A DNA stretch of 64,000 bases, taken from the NCBI GenBank assembly GCA_051867975.1, contig JBJDZM010000079.1, positions 1 to 64,000 on the forward strand, written 5' to 3'. The DNA is from SVTX01 sp051867975. GTDB taxonomy: Bacteria > Bacillota > Clostridia > Oscillospirales > CAG-272. The position numbers and the translations under genes are program-made. Under the pieces are notes generated by a model, which did no database searches, was not told the origin of the DNA, and worked only from the letters and a program-made list of their open reading frames with translations. Below, piece by piece: positions 1-13,700 of the stretch; within the stretch, counting starts at the first letter, position 1, and each line of letters opens with the position of its first letter.

Positions 1-7
1 CAAACCG

Positions 8-82
8 CTCCCTGCAAGCAGGGAGTCCGAGTCACGTCCAAAATCGGACATCCCCCAAACCCCTTCAAAAACTTTCAATATG
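8..82. repeat. Hairpin-rich intergenic repeat segment
   Basis: The segment begins with a perfect 8-bp hairpin (CTCCCTGC, AA loop, GCAGGGAG, 8-25). A GTCCGA/TCGGAC pair follows at about 26-50, and then a C-rich stretch at 51-82. The last part closely matches 50335-50367 (about 33 bases, few differences). That suggests a dispersed intergenic element rather than unique sequence. No gene is visible in it. Confidence 0.5.
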
Positions 83-103
83 GGGTTCTGACTAAGGTGA
101 AGT

Positions 104-135
104 TACGCTGATTTTCGCTTGCGAAAATCAGCGTA
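104..135. repeat. Perfect 15-bp inverted repeat with 2-nt loop
   Basis: Bases 104-118 (TACGCTGATTTTCGC) are exactly complementary to 121-135, with TT between them. The stem is too perfect to be chance. It lacks a T-run, so it is not a simple terminator. It sits between the repeat segment and the possible gene remnant that follows, as expected for an inserted palindromic element. Confidence 0.6.
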
Positions 136-252
136 CTGAGATATCGTGCATTGGAAAAGTATTGGATCCGGGACGGACAGCTTTATTTGAATGGTATAGA
201 CCATAGAAACTATTACGAGGGATACACGACGTTTAAAACAGAGACGTTATAA
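112..252 (+). pseudogene. Possible 3' remnant of a lost gene
   Basis: After a stop codon at 109-111 there is an open frame of 46 codons ending at the TAA at 250-252. Its last part reads like real protein (EKYWIRDGQLYLNGIDHRN then YYEGYTTFKTETL). There is no convincing start or ribosome site, and the 5' part lies in the palindrome at 104-135. I cannot assign a family. It may be the tail of a gene truncated by the repeat, or chance. Confidence 0.3.
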
Positions 253-272
253 AGACGGACAAACAAAATCAG

Positions 273-318
273 GGCTGAGTGAGGCGCATTGAAGGTACTT
301 CGCTCAGCCTTTCTGTTT
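273..318 (+). terminator. Intrinsic terminator
   Basis: GGCTGAGTGA (273-282) pairs with TTCGCTCAGCC (299-309) through one wobble and is followed by a T-rich stretch. It would end transcription from upstream of the window. Confidence 0.6.
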
Positions 319-368
319 ACAGCGCTTTTTACTGATGTCGAAGTTTGAATAAAATTTGCTCTTTTTTA

Positions 369-397
369 TAGACAAACCGTGAAAAAAGGTGTATAAT
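369..397 (+). promoter_or_regulatory. SigA-type promoter for the PHP phosphatase gene
   Basis: TAGACA at 369-374, 17 bp, then TATAAT at 392-397, about 35 bp before the start at 433. Confidence 0.65.
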
Positions 398-432
398 AAA
401 TATAGATAATAAAAAAAGCGAAGGGCAAAAAA

Positions 433-1233
433 ATGACAGCAAACTACCACACGCACACATTACGGTGCGGTCATGCTTCGATGGAGGACGAGAGGGCATA
501 CGTTGAATCGGCGATAGCGGCAGGCTTTTCCGAGCTTGGCTTTGCGGACCACTCCCCGATGCCGCTCCCCATTGATGTTGACCCTGCCGATTGCAGAAGA
601 TTCATGGGAATAAGAATGACCATGAACGAGACCGAGGACTATGTAAACAAGCTCCTGTCGCTCCGTGAAGAATACAAAAACGACATAAAGATACACATTG
701 GTTTTGAGGTCGAGTATATCCCAATTGTTTTTAACACATTGTTAAATTTCCTTAACTCGTTCCCGACCGACTATATAATAATGGGGCAGCATTTCAACAC
801 AATATTTACGGATAAGATAACCTACTTCGGCGAGGCTACGCGCTCCAAAGAGGTTATGAAAGAATACGTAGACCTTGTCTGTGAAGGAATTTCGACCGGT
901 AGGTTCACGTATATCGCGCACCCCGACCTCTGCCATTTTCACGGCTCGCTCGAAGTATACGAGCGAGAGATGAGAAGGCTTATCGAGACGGCGAAGGCAA
1001 ACGGCGTACCGCTTGAAGTGAATCTGCTCGGATACGATTCCTTGCGCCATTACCCGAACAGCGTTTTTTGGTCTATCGCCTCGGATATCGGATGCGACGT
1101 GATACTCGGAAGCGACGCGCATGAATCAACAAAGATGAAGCCCGATAAGGCGATATATTACGCCGAGAGGCTGATATCCGGAAACCCCGGACTGAGACTG
1201 CTTGACAAGGTAAGCTTCAAGTCTTTAAAGTGA
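433..1233 (+). CDS. hisJ: Histidinol-phosphatase (PHP family)
   Basis: Metal-dependent phosphatase of the PHP superfamily, most like the HisJ/HisK type that dephosphorylates L-histidinol phosphate in histidine synthesis. At 266 aa it has the usual length. The metal-binding motifs are in order: NYHTHT at residues 4-9, ADHSPMP near 38, GFEVEY near 91, GQHF near 117, AHPDLC near 160 and GSDAHES near the C-terminus. The start at 433 follows a GAAGGG site. No other his gene is nearby, so the substrate is inferred; another phosphate monoester is possible. A DUF5662-type gene follows 11 bp downstream and is probably cotranscribed. Confidence 0.8.
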   Translation: MTANYHTHTLRCGHASMEDERAYVESAIAAGFSELGFADHSPMPLPIDVDPADCRRFMGIRMTMNETEDYVNKLLSLREEYKNDIKIHIGFEVEYIPIVFNTLLNFLNSFPTDYIIMGQHFNTIFTDKITYFGEATRSKEVMKEYVDLVCEGISTGRFTYIAHPDLCHFHGSLEVYEREMRRLIETAKANGVPLEVNLLGYDSLRHYPNSVFWSIASDIGCDVILGSDAHESTKMKPDKAIYYAERLISGNPGLRLLDKVSFKSLK

Positions 1234-1244
1234 GGTGGCAAAAA

Positions 1245-1793
1245 ATGGCTCATCCGATAAAGCATTTTATTACAATAACAAAGCACCGCAACAAGGTAAT
1301 TTCTCACTGCTTTAAGGTTGGAATTGGCTTTCAGGGACTATTTCACGACCTGTCAAAATACAGCCCTGCCGAGTTTATTCCCGGTGCGAAATATTATCAA
1401 GGCACCAGAAGTCCAAACGAACAGGAACGTGATGTTCTCGGATACTCACTCGCTTGGATGCACCACAAGGGCAGAAATAAGCATCATTTTGAGTATTGGA
1501 GCGACATCAATATGAAGACCAAGCTGTACGAGCCTGTCCCGATGCCGATAAACTACATAGCTGAAATGTTCTGCGACAGAGTTGCGGCAAGTAAAATTTA
1601 CAAGGGCAAGGACTACACCGACTCGTCCGCGCTTGAATATTATAATCGCGGAAATGCGCGCAAGAAAATGCATCCGGCTACTGCTGACGTACTTGAGGAA
1701 TGGCTCAATATGCTAGCCGAAAAAGGAGAAAAGGAGACCTTTGCGTACATAAAGGCGGCGTTAAAGCAAAATAAGAAAAAATCCGAAAAATAG
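1245..1793 (+). CDS. DUF5662 family protein
   Basis: Small soluble protein (182 aa) of a family I recognise as DUF5662, common in Clostridia and without an established function. Visible features are an N-terminal HIKHF-like segment, the motif LFHDLSKYSP near residue 42 and WMHHKGRNKHHFEYW near residue 73. The dense His/Asp content (HD and HHKGRNKHH) resembles HD-type metal sites, so a metal-dependent hydrolase role is conceivable but not shown. The ATG at 1245 is chosen over the GTG at 1230 because GAGGTGG (1232-1238) sits at the right distance. Confidence 0.75.
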   Translation: MAHPIKHFITITKHRNKVISHCFKVGIGFQGLFHDLSKYSPAEFIPGAKYYQGTRSPNEQERDVLGYSLAWMHHKGRNKHHFEYWSDINMKTKLYEPVPMPINYIAEMFCDRVAASKIYKGKDYTDSSALEYYNRGNARKKMHPATADVLEEWLNMLAEKGEKETFAYIKAALKQNKKKSEK

Positions 1794-4700
1794 GAATTTG
1801 GACAAACTCTTCATACATAACATCACTTCTCACTGAAATATAATCAAGTGAGAGGTGATGTTTTATGTTTTTTAAGAGAGTTTACGCCAAAATCACGGCA
1901 ATTTTCCTTCTGCCGCTGATTCTTTTGTCGCTGATGTCCTTTTCCGTATTTGCAGAGAACGGCTACACACCGACAGACTCGGACGGCATACAAAAGGTCG
2001 ATCTGTCGCTTGAATGTAAGAGCGCGATACTGATGGAAGCAACGACAGGCAATATTCTGTACGAGCAGAACGCCGATGAGGCTCTGCCACCTGCATCTGT
2101 CACAAAGGTCATGACTCTGCTGCTTGTCATGGAGGCAATAGAGGAGGGCAAAATAACTCTTTCCGACACCGTCAGAACGAGCGCGCACGCGGCAAGCATG
2201 GGCGGCTCACAGATATATCTTAAAGAGGGGGAAGAGATGAGTGTTGAAGATATGGTCAAGAGTGTGGTTATCGCATCTGCAAATGATGCGGCTTGCGCGC
2301 TGGCGGAACACGTCGCGGGGAGCGAAGAGGCGTTCGTCAAGAAAATGAATGAACGCGCCGCGGAGCTTGGCATGAAAAACACGAGCTTTGAGAACACTAA
2401 CGGACTCGATGATACTACCGAGAATCATTACACAAGCGCGCGTGATATTGCCATAATGTCGCGCGAACTGATAAAACACAAAAAGATACTCGAATACTCG
2501 TCCATCTGGATGGATACCGTGCGTAACGGTATGTTCGGACTGACTAATACAAACCGTCTTGTTCGTTTTTACCGCGGTTGCACGGGACTTAAAACAGGCT
2601 CGACTTCAAAGGCGGGCTTTTGCGTCAGCGCAACCGCCGAGCGTGACGGCGTGTCGCTTATCTGCGTTATCATGGGCGCGGAGTCGGGAGATAAGAGAAA
2701 CGCCATGGCGTCAAAGCTTCTCGACTACGGTTTTGCCAACTACGGCGTTTATAAATACGAGCCTGAAGCCCTTGAAAATATGAAGGTTACGGGCGGAATA
2801 TCCGAGAGTGTAAAAATCGAGGCTGAGGCTTTTTCCTGTGTGCTTGAAAAGGGCAAAATCTCAAAGATGCAGTATAAGGTCGAGCTTCCCGAGTCGGTGT
2901 CCGCACCGATAAAAAAGGGCGATAAGGTCGGAGAGATAGTATTTTCGTGCGACGGGGACGAGGTCGGAAGGGCGGACATTCTCGCGGCAGAGGACATCTC
3001 AAAGATAGGCTTTTTCGAGCTTTGGTGGCGGATGTTTTCAAAATTTTTGCTCAAATAAATGAAAAATGCGTGAAAATGTCGGAATAATTGAAAAAAACTC
3101 TTGCATTATAAAGGATTTTGTGCTACAATATTGTCGTTAAAAAACAAAGTGCATCTAATACCACAGGAGGACATGAAAATGGCAATCAAACTCAGTGACA
3201 AGTATTTATCGGGATTTATCTCCGAGCATGAATATACGAATATTCAGAGTGCGGTAAGTGCGGCTCACCGTCAGATAGTTGAGAGAAGCGGAGCGGGAAA
3301 TGATTTTCTCGGTTGGATAGACCTTCCCGAGAACTACGATAAAGAAGAATTCGCGAGAATAAAGGTCGCGGCAGAGAAGATAAAGAAGAACTGTGACGTT
3401 CTTGTCGTTATCGGTATCGGAGGCTCATATCTCGGCGCGCGCGCGGCTATCGAATTTTTGAAGTCGTCAAATTACAACAACTTAAAGAAGGACACACCCG
3501 ACATATACTTTGCGGGATGTGATATCAGCGCGGTATCTATGGCAGAGATACTTGAGATTTGCGAGGGACGTGATGTCTGCATCAATGTCATATCTAAGTC
3601 GGGAACGACCACAGAGCCTGCGGTCTCCTTCCGCGTTTTTCGTTCGCTTCTCGAAGAGAAGTACGGCAAAGAGGGAGCTAAGGAGAGAATTTTCGTAACC
3701 ACAGATAAGGCTCGCGGAACTCTTAAGAGTTTTTCCGATGATGCAGGATATGAGACCTTTGTAGTACCGGACGATGTCGGAGGACGTTTCTCGGTTCTCA
3801 CGGCTGTAGGACTTCTTCCCATCGCAGTTGCAGGCATTGATATCGACGCTCTCATGCAGGGAGCGAATGACGCGCGTCTTGCATACCGCGACGAGGATAT
3901 AAATAAGAACGATGCATACAAGTATGCGGCGATAAGAAATATTCTTTACCGCAAGGGAAAGGTCACCGAAATACTCGTCGGCTACGAATCCTACGCAAAG
4001 ATGCTCAACGAGTGGTGGAAGCAGCTTTACGGCGAGAGCGAGGGCAAGGATCAGCGAGGTATTTTCCCGGCATCGGTCATTTTCTCAACCGACCTTCACT
4101 CGCTCGGTCAGTTCATTCAGGACGGCTCGAGAAATCTCTTTGAAACGGTTATTTCCATTGAGAATAACGGCGTGGAATTCAAGATCCCTCACGACCCCGA
4201 CAACATCGACGGACTCAACTTCCTCTCGGGAGTTGATCTCAACGTAGTCAAAAAGACCGCTATGCAGGGAACATTGCTCGCGCACGTAGACGGAGGAGTT
4301 CCGAACATTCTTATCGAGATGCGTGACAGAAGCGCATATTCTCTCGGATATCTCTTCTACTTCTTTGAGCTTGCATGTGCGCTTTCGGGCTACATGCTCG
4401 GAGTAAATCCCTTCAACCAGCCCGGAGTTGAAGCATACAAGAAAAACATGTTTGCCCTTCTCGGAAAGCCCGGATATGAGGAGATGAAGGCGGCTCTTGA
4501 GGAAAAATTGAAATAATTTTGCACAATTTTCAATATTCCACTTGCAAATTGATTCAAAGCATGCTATAATGTATCTACGGAAAGAAAATTTCGTAGGAAA
4601 TCGAAAAATATACAAAGCCGCCATGTGCGGCAGAGGAGGACATTTATGCTCAAATTGATCATCGGCGTTAAGGGAACAGGTAAGACAAAAGCACTCATTT

Positions 4701-7700
4701 CCATGGTTAACGATGCCGTAGAAAAATCAGAAGGAACAGTTGTATGCATTGAAAAGGGAGTAGGACTTCGTTTCGACATTAAGTACACCGCTCGTCTCAT
4801 CAACACAAACGACTATCTCATTTTTGACGCGGAGGCTCTTTACGGATTTGTAGCGGGTATTCTTGCCAGCAACCACGACGTTACGGATCTCTTCATAGAT
4901 TCTGCTCTTAAGATATCCAACAACGACATGGCAGCATTCGAGACATTCCTTAAGGAAGTTGACGAGCTTTCAAACAAGCTCAACGTCAATGTTGTTGCTA
5001 CATCGTCTATTCCCGCAGAGGAAGCAAGCGATATCGTAAAAAAGTACATCTAATAGTTTAAGGGAACCTTTAAAAATTCCCCGCACGTTGAATTATTAGA
5101 GGTTCCCTTAAGTGCATCGGCTGAAGTGTGCCGAGCAATCAGGGGTGCGAGCATTTTATGTTTGCACCCCGAAATTTTTTAAAACGGAGAGATAGCTATG
5201 AATACAAATATTTTGAATATACTTGCAAAGGATGCGCGGTGCTCGATAGATGATATCTCGCTTATGACCGGAATGACACGGGCAGAAGTGGAGAAAGAAA
5301 TAAAGGAGCTTGAAGCGGCAGGGCTTATCAGAGGATACAAGACCGTTATAGACTGGGAAAAACTTGATAACGCTTATGTTTCTGCACTTATTGAGCTTAA
5401 GGTCATACCGCAGGACAGATACGGATTTGAAAAAATAGCGGAGACCGTCATGAAATACGGAGAGGTCGAGTCGGTGTATCTTATGTCAGGCTCATATGAC
5501 CTTTGCGTTATGGTCAAGGGAAAGACCTTCCAGGAGGTTGCCATGTTCGTTGCAAAGGAACTGGCGACCATTGATTGCGTGACAAGTACCGCGACACACT
5601 TCGTTCTTCGCAGATACAAGGAGCTTGACGTCGAGCTTATTGAGACCGATAAGGATGACAGAGGCACATATTCGCTATGATCGATTACGGTAAGGTATTG
5701 AATCCCACGGTCGTCAATGACATAAAGCCGTCGGGAATAAGAAAGTTTTTTGATATTGCCGCAACGATGGAGGGGGTAATTTCTCTCGGCGTCGGTGAGC
5801 CGGATTTTTCGACTCCGTGGCATATCAGACGTGCAGGTATACGTTCTCTGGAAGAAAGCAGGACGAGATATACCTCAAATGCGGGTATAATGGAGTTGAG
5901 GGACGAGATATGCGCGCTTATGAAGCGCAAATACTCGCTTGAATACTCAGGCAAAAACGAGGTGCTTGTAACCGTCGGCGGAAGCGAGGGAATCGATGCC
6001 GCAATCCGCGCGCTCGTAGGAGCGGGTGACGAGGTCATAATTCCTCAGCCGAGCTTTGTTTGCTATGAGCCGATAGTAAGACTTGCCGGAGGTATTCCCG
6101 TGACCGTGCAGTTGAAAGCCGAAAACGAGTTCAGACTGACAGCGGATGAGCTTCGCGCGGCTATATCCGATAAGACCAAATTGCTGATTTTCCCGTTCCC
6201 GTGCAATCCGACGGGGGCTATCATGGAAAAGCGTGACCTTGAAGAGGTCGCATCCGTTTTACGCGGAACAGATATCTGTATTCTGTCGGACGAGATATAT
6301 TCAGAGCTGACCTACGGCGGAATTAAGCACACTTCAATAGCCTCAATTGAAGGAATGAGAGAGCGTACAATCGTTATCAACGGTTTTTCAAAGACATACT
6401 CTATGACCGGTTGGAGAATGGGCTATGCGTGCGCTCCTGCACCTATTATTGCTCAGATGACCAAGATACATCAGTTTGCCATTATGAGTGCGCCGACTAC
6501 ATCTCAGTACGCCGCGATAGAGGCAATCAAAAACGGCGATGAGGACATTGAGAAAATGCTTGCGGAGTATGACATGCGCCGCAGACTTATGGTCGGAGGA
6601 TTTAACAAGATAGGCATGACCTGCTTTGAGCCTAAGGGGGCGTTTTACACATTTCCGTCCATAAAGGTATCGGGAATGGATAGTGAGAGCTTTTGCGAAA
6701 CATTGCTTCGCGAGAAAAGGGTAGCGTTAGTCCCGGGAAATGCATTCGGTGAGAGCGGCGAGGGCTATGTCCGCGCATCATATTGCTATTCGACGGACCA
6801 CATTAAAGAGGCACTTTCGAGAATAGGCGATTTTCTCAAAGAAATAAAATAATTCTCAATGGATGGAAAAGATAAATGAAAATAACGGAAAAGTCCGTTT
6901 TGAAGAGAAGGATGCTGATATGTATAATATCGCTTTTTACAATATACAGCATCAACAGTCTTATTATATCACCGCTGACAAGTGTGATTTCAAATGATAT
7001 AGTTTATTCGGACACTCAGGTTCCGACATTGCTCGGCTACCTCTCGGAATTGCTTGAATTATGCGCAATAGCCGTATGCTATTCAGTCATGATAACGGTG
7101 ATATATGATTTTGGAAAAAAGTACATAAGACCTGTATTTTTCGTCTTCGGCGCGGCGACCGCATACAAATATGCTGCAAATATGCTTGTATATTGGGGCG
7201 TATCGGGAAGTATACCGAGTCTGTGGGCATGGGATATCGTCAACGTATTTTATTACACCGCGCTTGAACTGTTGCAGATGTTTATCGTCTATATAATCGT
7301 AAATACCGTCATCGGAAAGTATGTCGATAAGTGTACGGCTTTGGAGAGGGCGATCAAGAAAGTGGGTGAATGTCGGGAAGGCGCGATACCCGAGGTGTAT
7401 CCATTTGAAAAAATCTACGACAGAGAAAATTGCATTTTGAGGTCGATTTTTTTCTGTGCTCTTGTCACCTTTACGGCAAAGCTCTGTGGCGCGTTGTTCA
7501 GCGATATTTGGCTGATCATCACATACGGCTTGCCGAGCGAACCGCGTACCTGGCTGTTAATGATTTTGAATTACGTCTCAAAGATAATTTTCGGGGCTAT
7601 CGCGTATTTTGTGATGTACGTATCGGTTTCGAAGCTCTTGCAAAAGAAATAGAAATTTAAGGCAGAAAAACTCCCTGTAAATGCCATGTCGGGGAGTTTT

Positions 7701-10700
7701 TTACTTTTTTGAATTGTAAATTTTTCGTGAACTGTACCGCAATTGTCTCGTATAACACAAAAAAGGAAAAAAGAAGGCAAGAATTGAAGAAAACTCTTGA
7801 CTTGTATAGGGTGTATCTGTTATAATATATATATCATTATAATAGCGGATTGTGCGCAAATGGAATATTGCCTAATACGGCGGAACGGAGAAAAGATGTT
7901 TGACAACATTATAAATTTTTGGGAAACGGTCGTTAATTTCTTTAAGGACTATGTAATATTCCCGATTGCAAATATCAACCTTATAAATATCCTTGACATA
8001 CTATTGCTGTCCGGATTGTTGTACCTCCTTTACAGTTTCGTTAGAAACAAACATGCCGCGAGAATACTCATGGGAGTCGGGGCGCTTATATTGCTCTTTA
8101 TTATCAGCGATGTATTCGATATGGTTGCGATAAACTCAATTATGCAGGGATTATATACGGTTGGAATTATTGCTTTATTTATTATATTCCAGCCCGAACT
8201 TCGCGACATGCTTGAAACGTTCGGAACCACTGCATCCTCAAGTTTCAAGAGAATTGCAAACAGGCAGACTGTTGACGAAAACGATATTCTGAATATGATT
8301 GAGGAAATCAGCGCCGCCGCATTTGAGCTTTCAAGTAAGGGAGAGGGTGCTTTGATAGTCATCGAGCGCGCCGGCAGACTGCGCAATCAGATGACCGAGG
8401 GAACAAAGATAGATGCGATAGTATCGCGTCAGCTTTTGTGTAACATATTCGTCAACCGTTCTCCGCTTCATGACGGAGCGGTCATCATACGCGATTGCAG
8501 AATAGTGACAGCATCGAGTAAGTCAAAGACGATAGCCGAGGACAATGATATGGTAGAAGGTCTCGGAACACGTCACCGTGCTGCACTCAGAATAAGCGAG
8601 GTAAGTGATGCAGTGGTCGTAGTTGTATCTGAGGAAACGGGTAATATTTCAATTGCCAACAACAGATTGCTTAAGCGCGATTACAACGATATAGGAAAGG
8701 GCGGAAAGCACAAGTCAAACGATTTGAGAGATGACCTTTACAAGCTTATGACAGGCAAAAATGTTGACGAACCCACTTTCCCGATTGGCGAGGAGAAATC
8801 CGCCCAAGATAAGAAATTCAAGAAAAACGGAAAGAGAGGCAAGACGAAGGTATGAAGCAGCACGAATTCATGAAGGATACGGATGAAAACGGAAATGAAT
8901 CGATAAGTGTATCGTATAAGCCCAGACGAAGATTCAATCTCTTTGCGTTTCTTGTATGCTTTGTTATAGCTTCGATAATCTGGCTTTGGATGGTAAATAT
9001 CAATGATACCGATATGACAGAGACCATGGTCTTGAAAATAGAATATGTCGGACTTGGGGTGCTTGAGGAAGACGAGATGATGATATACGGAATGGATAAA
9101 AACGAGATAACCGTAACCTTAAGAGGGTCAAACCGTGATATAAGAAAGCACGACCCGGAGGAGTATAAAGCAGTAGTAGATGTTACCGCAATTAAAGATA
9201 CGGGACAATATACGCTTCCCCTTACTGTGAAGATTCCCGAGGATGTTAATGTGACGGTCGACTCAGCACCCCTCAACATCAGCCTGACGGCTGATAAAAT
9301 TGCGCAAAAAGATATTAATTTCAGCGTAATGGTATCAAACGTCCAGGACGGAGGACCGATAACCTATTCGTTCGAAAGTACACAGCGTGTAGATGACATC
9401 GAAATAGATAAGATACACATAAAGGGACCGAAGCAGGTAATCGATCTGATAAGCTACGCGAGGTTCAACGTAAACGGAAATTTTGTCCTTTCGCAGGATG
9501 AAATGGATTTTTCGGGTTTTCCGCTCGTGTTCCTCGATAAGAACCTAAACGAGATTGTAAACATAAATGATATCGTAGAGTACTCGACTGAAGAAATTGA
9601 TGTTCATGTAGAAGCGACAGCGTACAAAAACATACCGCTCAGAATTGACGTTGCTCCGGGCGTGGTATATAAATCCAGCACAGATACAATTTCAATCTGG
9701 GGTGTGCCGTCTGTTGTACGTGCCATAAACGAGTATCCGATTGATAAAACAGATGCAAGACCCGGTACTACCAGCACGATAGAGCTTACTACCGACTCTT
9801 TTGACGACGGAGTTTTCGTCAACGACGTCATTAAGGTCATAATCAGTTTTGAAGAAATAACGGATTGAGTAAAATGAACAAGACATATATTCTCGACGGA
9901 CTGTCGCTTTCTCCGTTTGATGATGAGTCAAGAGTCTTTGAGCTTGCGCAAAAAAAGCTTAAGAGCGCAGGAATAGCGACGACCGACCTTGAGATGAATA
10001 TATTTAAAAAGAGTGTCGATGCGAGGAAGAAGGAAGATATAAGACTTGTCTACTCGGTTTCGGTCAAAACGGAAAGATGCGGAGATGAGCATAAATTCTC
10101 AAAGCTCGGCGCAAGAAAAGTCGTGCTTGACGAGCTTTTGGTCGAGCGAGGAAACATAAAAATGACATCCCGTCCGCTTGTAGTCGGAATGGGACCCGCG
10201 GGACTTTTCTGCGCGCTTATCTTAGCTGAAAACGGATACAGACCGATAATAATCGACCGCGGAGACAGTGTACAAGACAGGGTGAGAGCAGTCGACAGAT
10301 TTTACTCTCAAAGAGTGCTTGACACAGAGTCGAATATTCAGTTCGGCGCAGGCGGAGCAGGAACCTTTTCGGACGGGAAGCTGCTTACAAGGATAAATGA
10401 CCCCAAATGCTCATATGTCCTTGATACTCTCAGGCGTTTCGGCGCACCCGAAGACATTACGGTCAAGGCAAAGCCGCACATCGGGACGGATATTTTACGA
10501 GGCGTTGTTGACAATATGCTCTCGGAGATTAAAAGACTTGGCGGAGAGGTCATATACCGTTGCAAGCTCACAGATATTGAAGAGACCGGAGACGGATATG
10601 TGGTTGCCAAAACAACAAAGGGTGATTTTCTGTGTTCTGCTCTCGTTTTGGCACTCGGACACAGTGCAAGAGATACGTACAGGATGCTGATTGAAAAGAA

Positions 10701-13700
10701 TTTCAGCATAACCGCAAAGCCCATATCTGTCGGTGTCAGAATAGAGCATAAAAGGAGCTTTATCGAACAGGCGTTGTATGGCAGATTTGCAGGGGTTGCA
10801 TCGCTCGGAGCGGCGGAATATGCCTTATCGGACACAAAGGGCGAGAGGGGAGTTTACACCTTTTGCATGTGTCCGGGCGGCGAGGTCGTTGCCGCGGCGA
10901 GCGAAGAGGGCGGAGTAGTCGTAAACGGTATGAGTTCATACGCAAGAGACGGAGAAAACTCAAATTCCGCTGTTGCCGTTTCGGTGCGCCCCGATGATTT
11001 TGAGCCGATAGACGGAAGCCTTGCGCTCGGTGCAATCGAGTATCAGAGAAGGGTAGAGAGAGCGGCGTTTGCCGCAGGCGGAGGGGATTATTCTGTTCCC
11101 GTGCAAACGGTTGGGGATTTTCTCGGGAAAAAGAGCGGAAGTCAGCCACACGGCGTGATGCCGACTTACATGGGCGGAAACAGTTTTAAGGTCGCCGATA
11201 TGGACGATGTATTGCCCCTGTGTGTGACGAGGACGCTGAGATACGGTCTTTTGAGCTTTGACAAGAAAATCAAAGGCTTTGCGACCGACGAAGCCTTGCT
11301 TTCGGGTGCCGAAACACGCACCTCCGCACCCGTAAGGATACTTCGCGGTGAGGATATGAAAGCCCTTGGCATGGGTAACATTTATCCGTGCGGAGAAGGC
11401 GCCGGATATGCCGGCGGAATTACGAGCGCGGCGGTCGACGGTGTGAAGGTCGCATTGGCGATAGCCGCTCGCTTTGCGCCATTAGAATAAACGATAATTT
11501 GGAGATGAAATGAGTTTAACCGAGAAAAAGAAGGTCTGGTCACTGAGGTATACGCCGGGAAACAGTGAAGCAGACTCTGAAATAAGAGATATTGCGCAAA
11601 AGCTCTCCATAAGCGAGGTAGTTGCGAGACTGATATATAACAGAGGATTTCATGATGCCGAGAGCTGTGAGTCATTCATGCATCCGTCAATGCAGATCCT
11701 TCACAGTCCCTTTGAGCTTAAAGATATGGATAGGGCAACCGAGAGGGTAATGCAGGCGTTGAGCCTCGGAGAGAAGATAACGGTCTACGGGGATTATGAC
11801 GTTGACGGAGTGACCTCGGTAACACTGCTGTATATATACTTAAAGTCACTCGGCGCATACGTTGATTATTATATACCGCTCCGCGCGAAAGAGGGATACG
11901 GCGTGTCCTCGTCGGCAATTGATACCATTTACAAGACGGGAACGAAGCTGATAATCACGGTAGATACGGGAATAACCGCATCCGAAGAGGTCGAGTACGC
12001 AAGGTCGCTCGGAATAGATACAGTAGTCACCGACCACCACGAATGTCACGGTGAGATACCGAATGCATGTGCGGTCGTCAATCCTCACAGACCCGATTGC
12101 ACGTATCCTTTCTGTGAGCTTGCCGGTGTCGGAGTCGTATTCAAGCTTGTATGCGGACTTGAAAGTGTAAGACATCCCGAATTGTCCGAGAGCGAATGTG
12201 TTAAAAAAATATGCGATCAATATATTGATCTGGTTGCGGTCGGAACGATAGCAGATGTGATGCCCCTTATCGATGAAAACAGACTTATCGTCAAGCTCGG
12301 GCTTTCATCGATTGAGAACAATACGCGAACAGGGCTTGCCGCACTTATTGAGGCGGCAAATAACGCAACTCTTACAAGACCTGCGACGGGAGTTGCCGAA
12401 AAGAACACTAAAAAGAGAAAGATTAACTCGGGATATATCAGCTTCTCCTTAGCCCCCAGAATAAATGCCGCAGGAAGAATAAGCTCGGCATCTAAGGCGG
12501 TTGAGCTGCTTCTTTCGGAGGACACGGAAAAAGCGCAGAGACTTGCGGAAGAGCTTTGTGAAATAAATCTTTTGCGCCAGCGAGAGGAGAACAGCATCGC
12601 AGAGGAGGCGTACCGCAAGATAGAGGAGACTCACGATTTCAAAAACGACAAGGTGATAGTTATTGAAAACGACACCTGGCAGCAGGGAATAATCGGAATC
12701 GTAGCATCAAGAATCACCGAGAAATACGGTCTGCCGTCGATTTTGATTTCTTTTGACGGGGCGACCGACGGTGACAGCGACCCTCACGACGTAGGCAAAG
12801 GCTCGGGAAGGAGTATCAAGGGCTTCAACTTGGTAAACGCGCTCGATTATTGCAAAGAGCATCTCGTTCAATTCGGAGGGCATGAGCTGGCGGCGGGACT
12901 TTCGGTCATGCGATGTAATATTGACACCTTTCGGAAGATGATAAACGATTATGCAAGAGAGAATTTCTCAGAGGATATGTTTGATATAAAGTGCGAGGCT
13001 GACTGTGAGCTTTCGACCGACGAGATTTCCATGGATGTGGTCGAAGAGATAGCCATGCTTGAGCCTTTCGGCGTAGCCAATCAAACACCGCAGTTTCTTG
13101 TGAGAAATCTTGTGCTTGAGCGCATTATCGCGATGGGTGCGGGAAAGCACTCAAAGCTCGTACTGTCGTACGGTGATAAGAGTTTCACGGCGGTATGCTT
13201 CGGTATGGCAGCATCGACTCTCAATTATCACTTCGGTGAGAAGGTAGACCTTCTGTGTCAGCTCGGCATAAATGAGTTCAGAGGACAAAAGAGCCTTCAG
13301 CTTATCGCTCAGGATATACGCCTCTCAGAGGTGCTTGCCGATAAATACAAGACCGAGAAAGAGAGATATCTCAGCATTGTCGGCGGTTCGGGTTTTGCAA
13401 AAGACGAGGACATTTTGCCAAGCAGAGCAGACATTGCGAGTGTTTACAAGTTTTTGAGGTATGAGGGCATGTGCGGACATACCGTTTACAGTTACAGAGC
13501 GCTTCACTGCTCGATCATCGAACAGATGAATCTAGACATAAGCACATTAAAGCTCAGATTTATCATAAAAATTCTTTCGGACATGAAGGTGTGTGAGTTC
13601 GATGAGCTTGGTGAGGACATCTTTGAGTTTGAGGTCTGCAAAAATGCGGAAAAGAGCAACATTGAGTTGACAAAAACATATAAAATGCTTGAGATGCAAT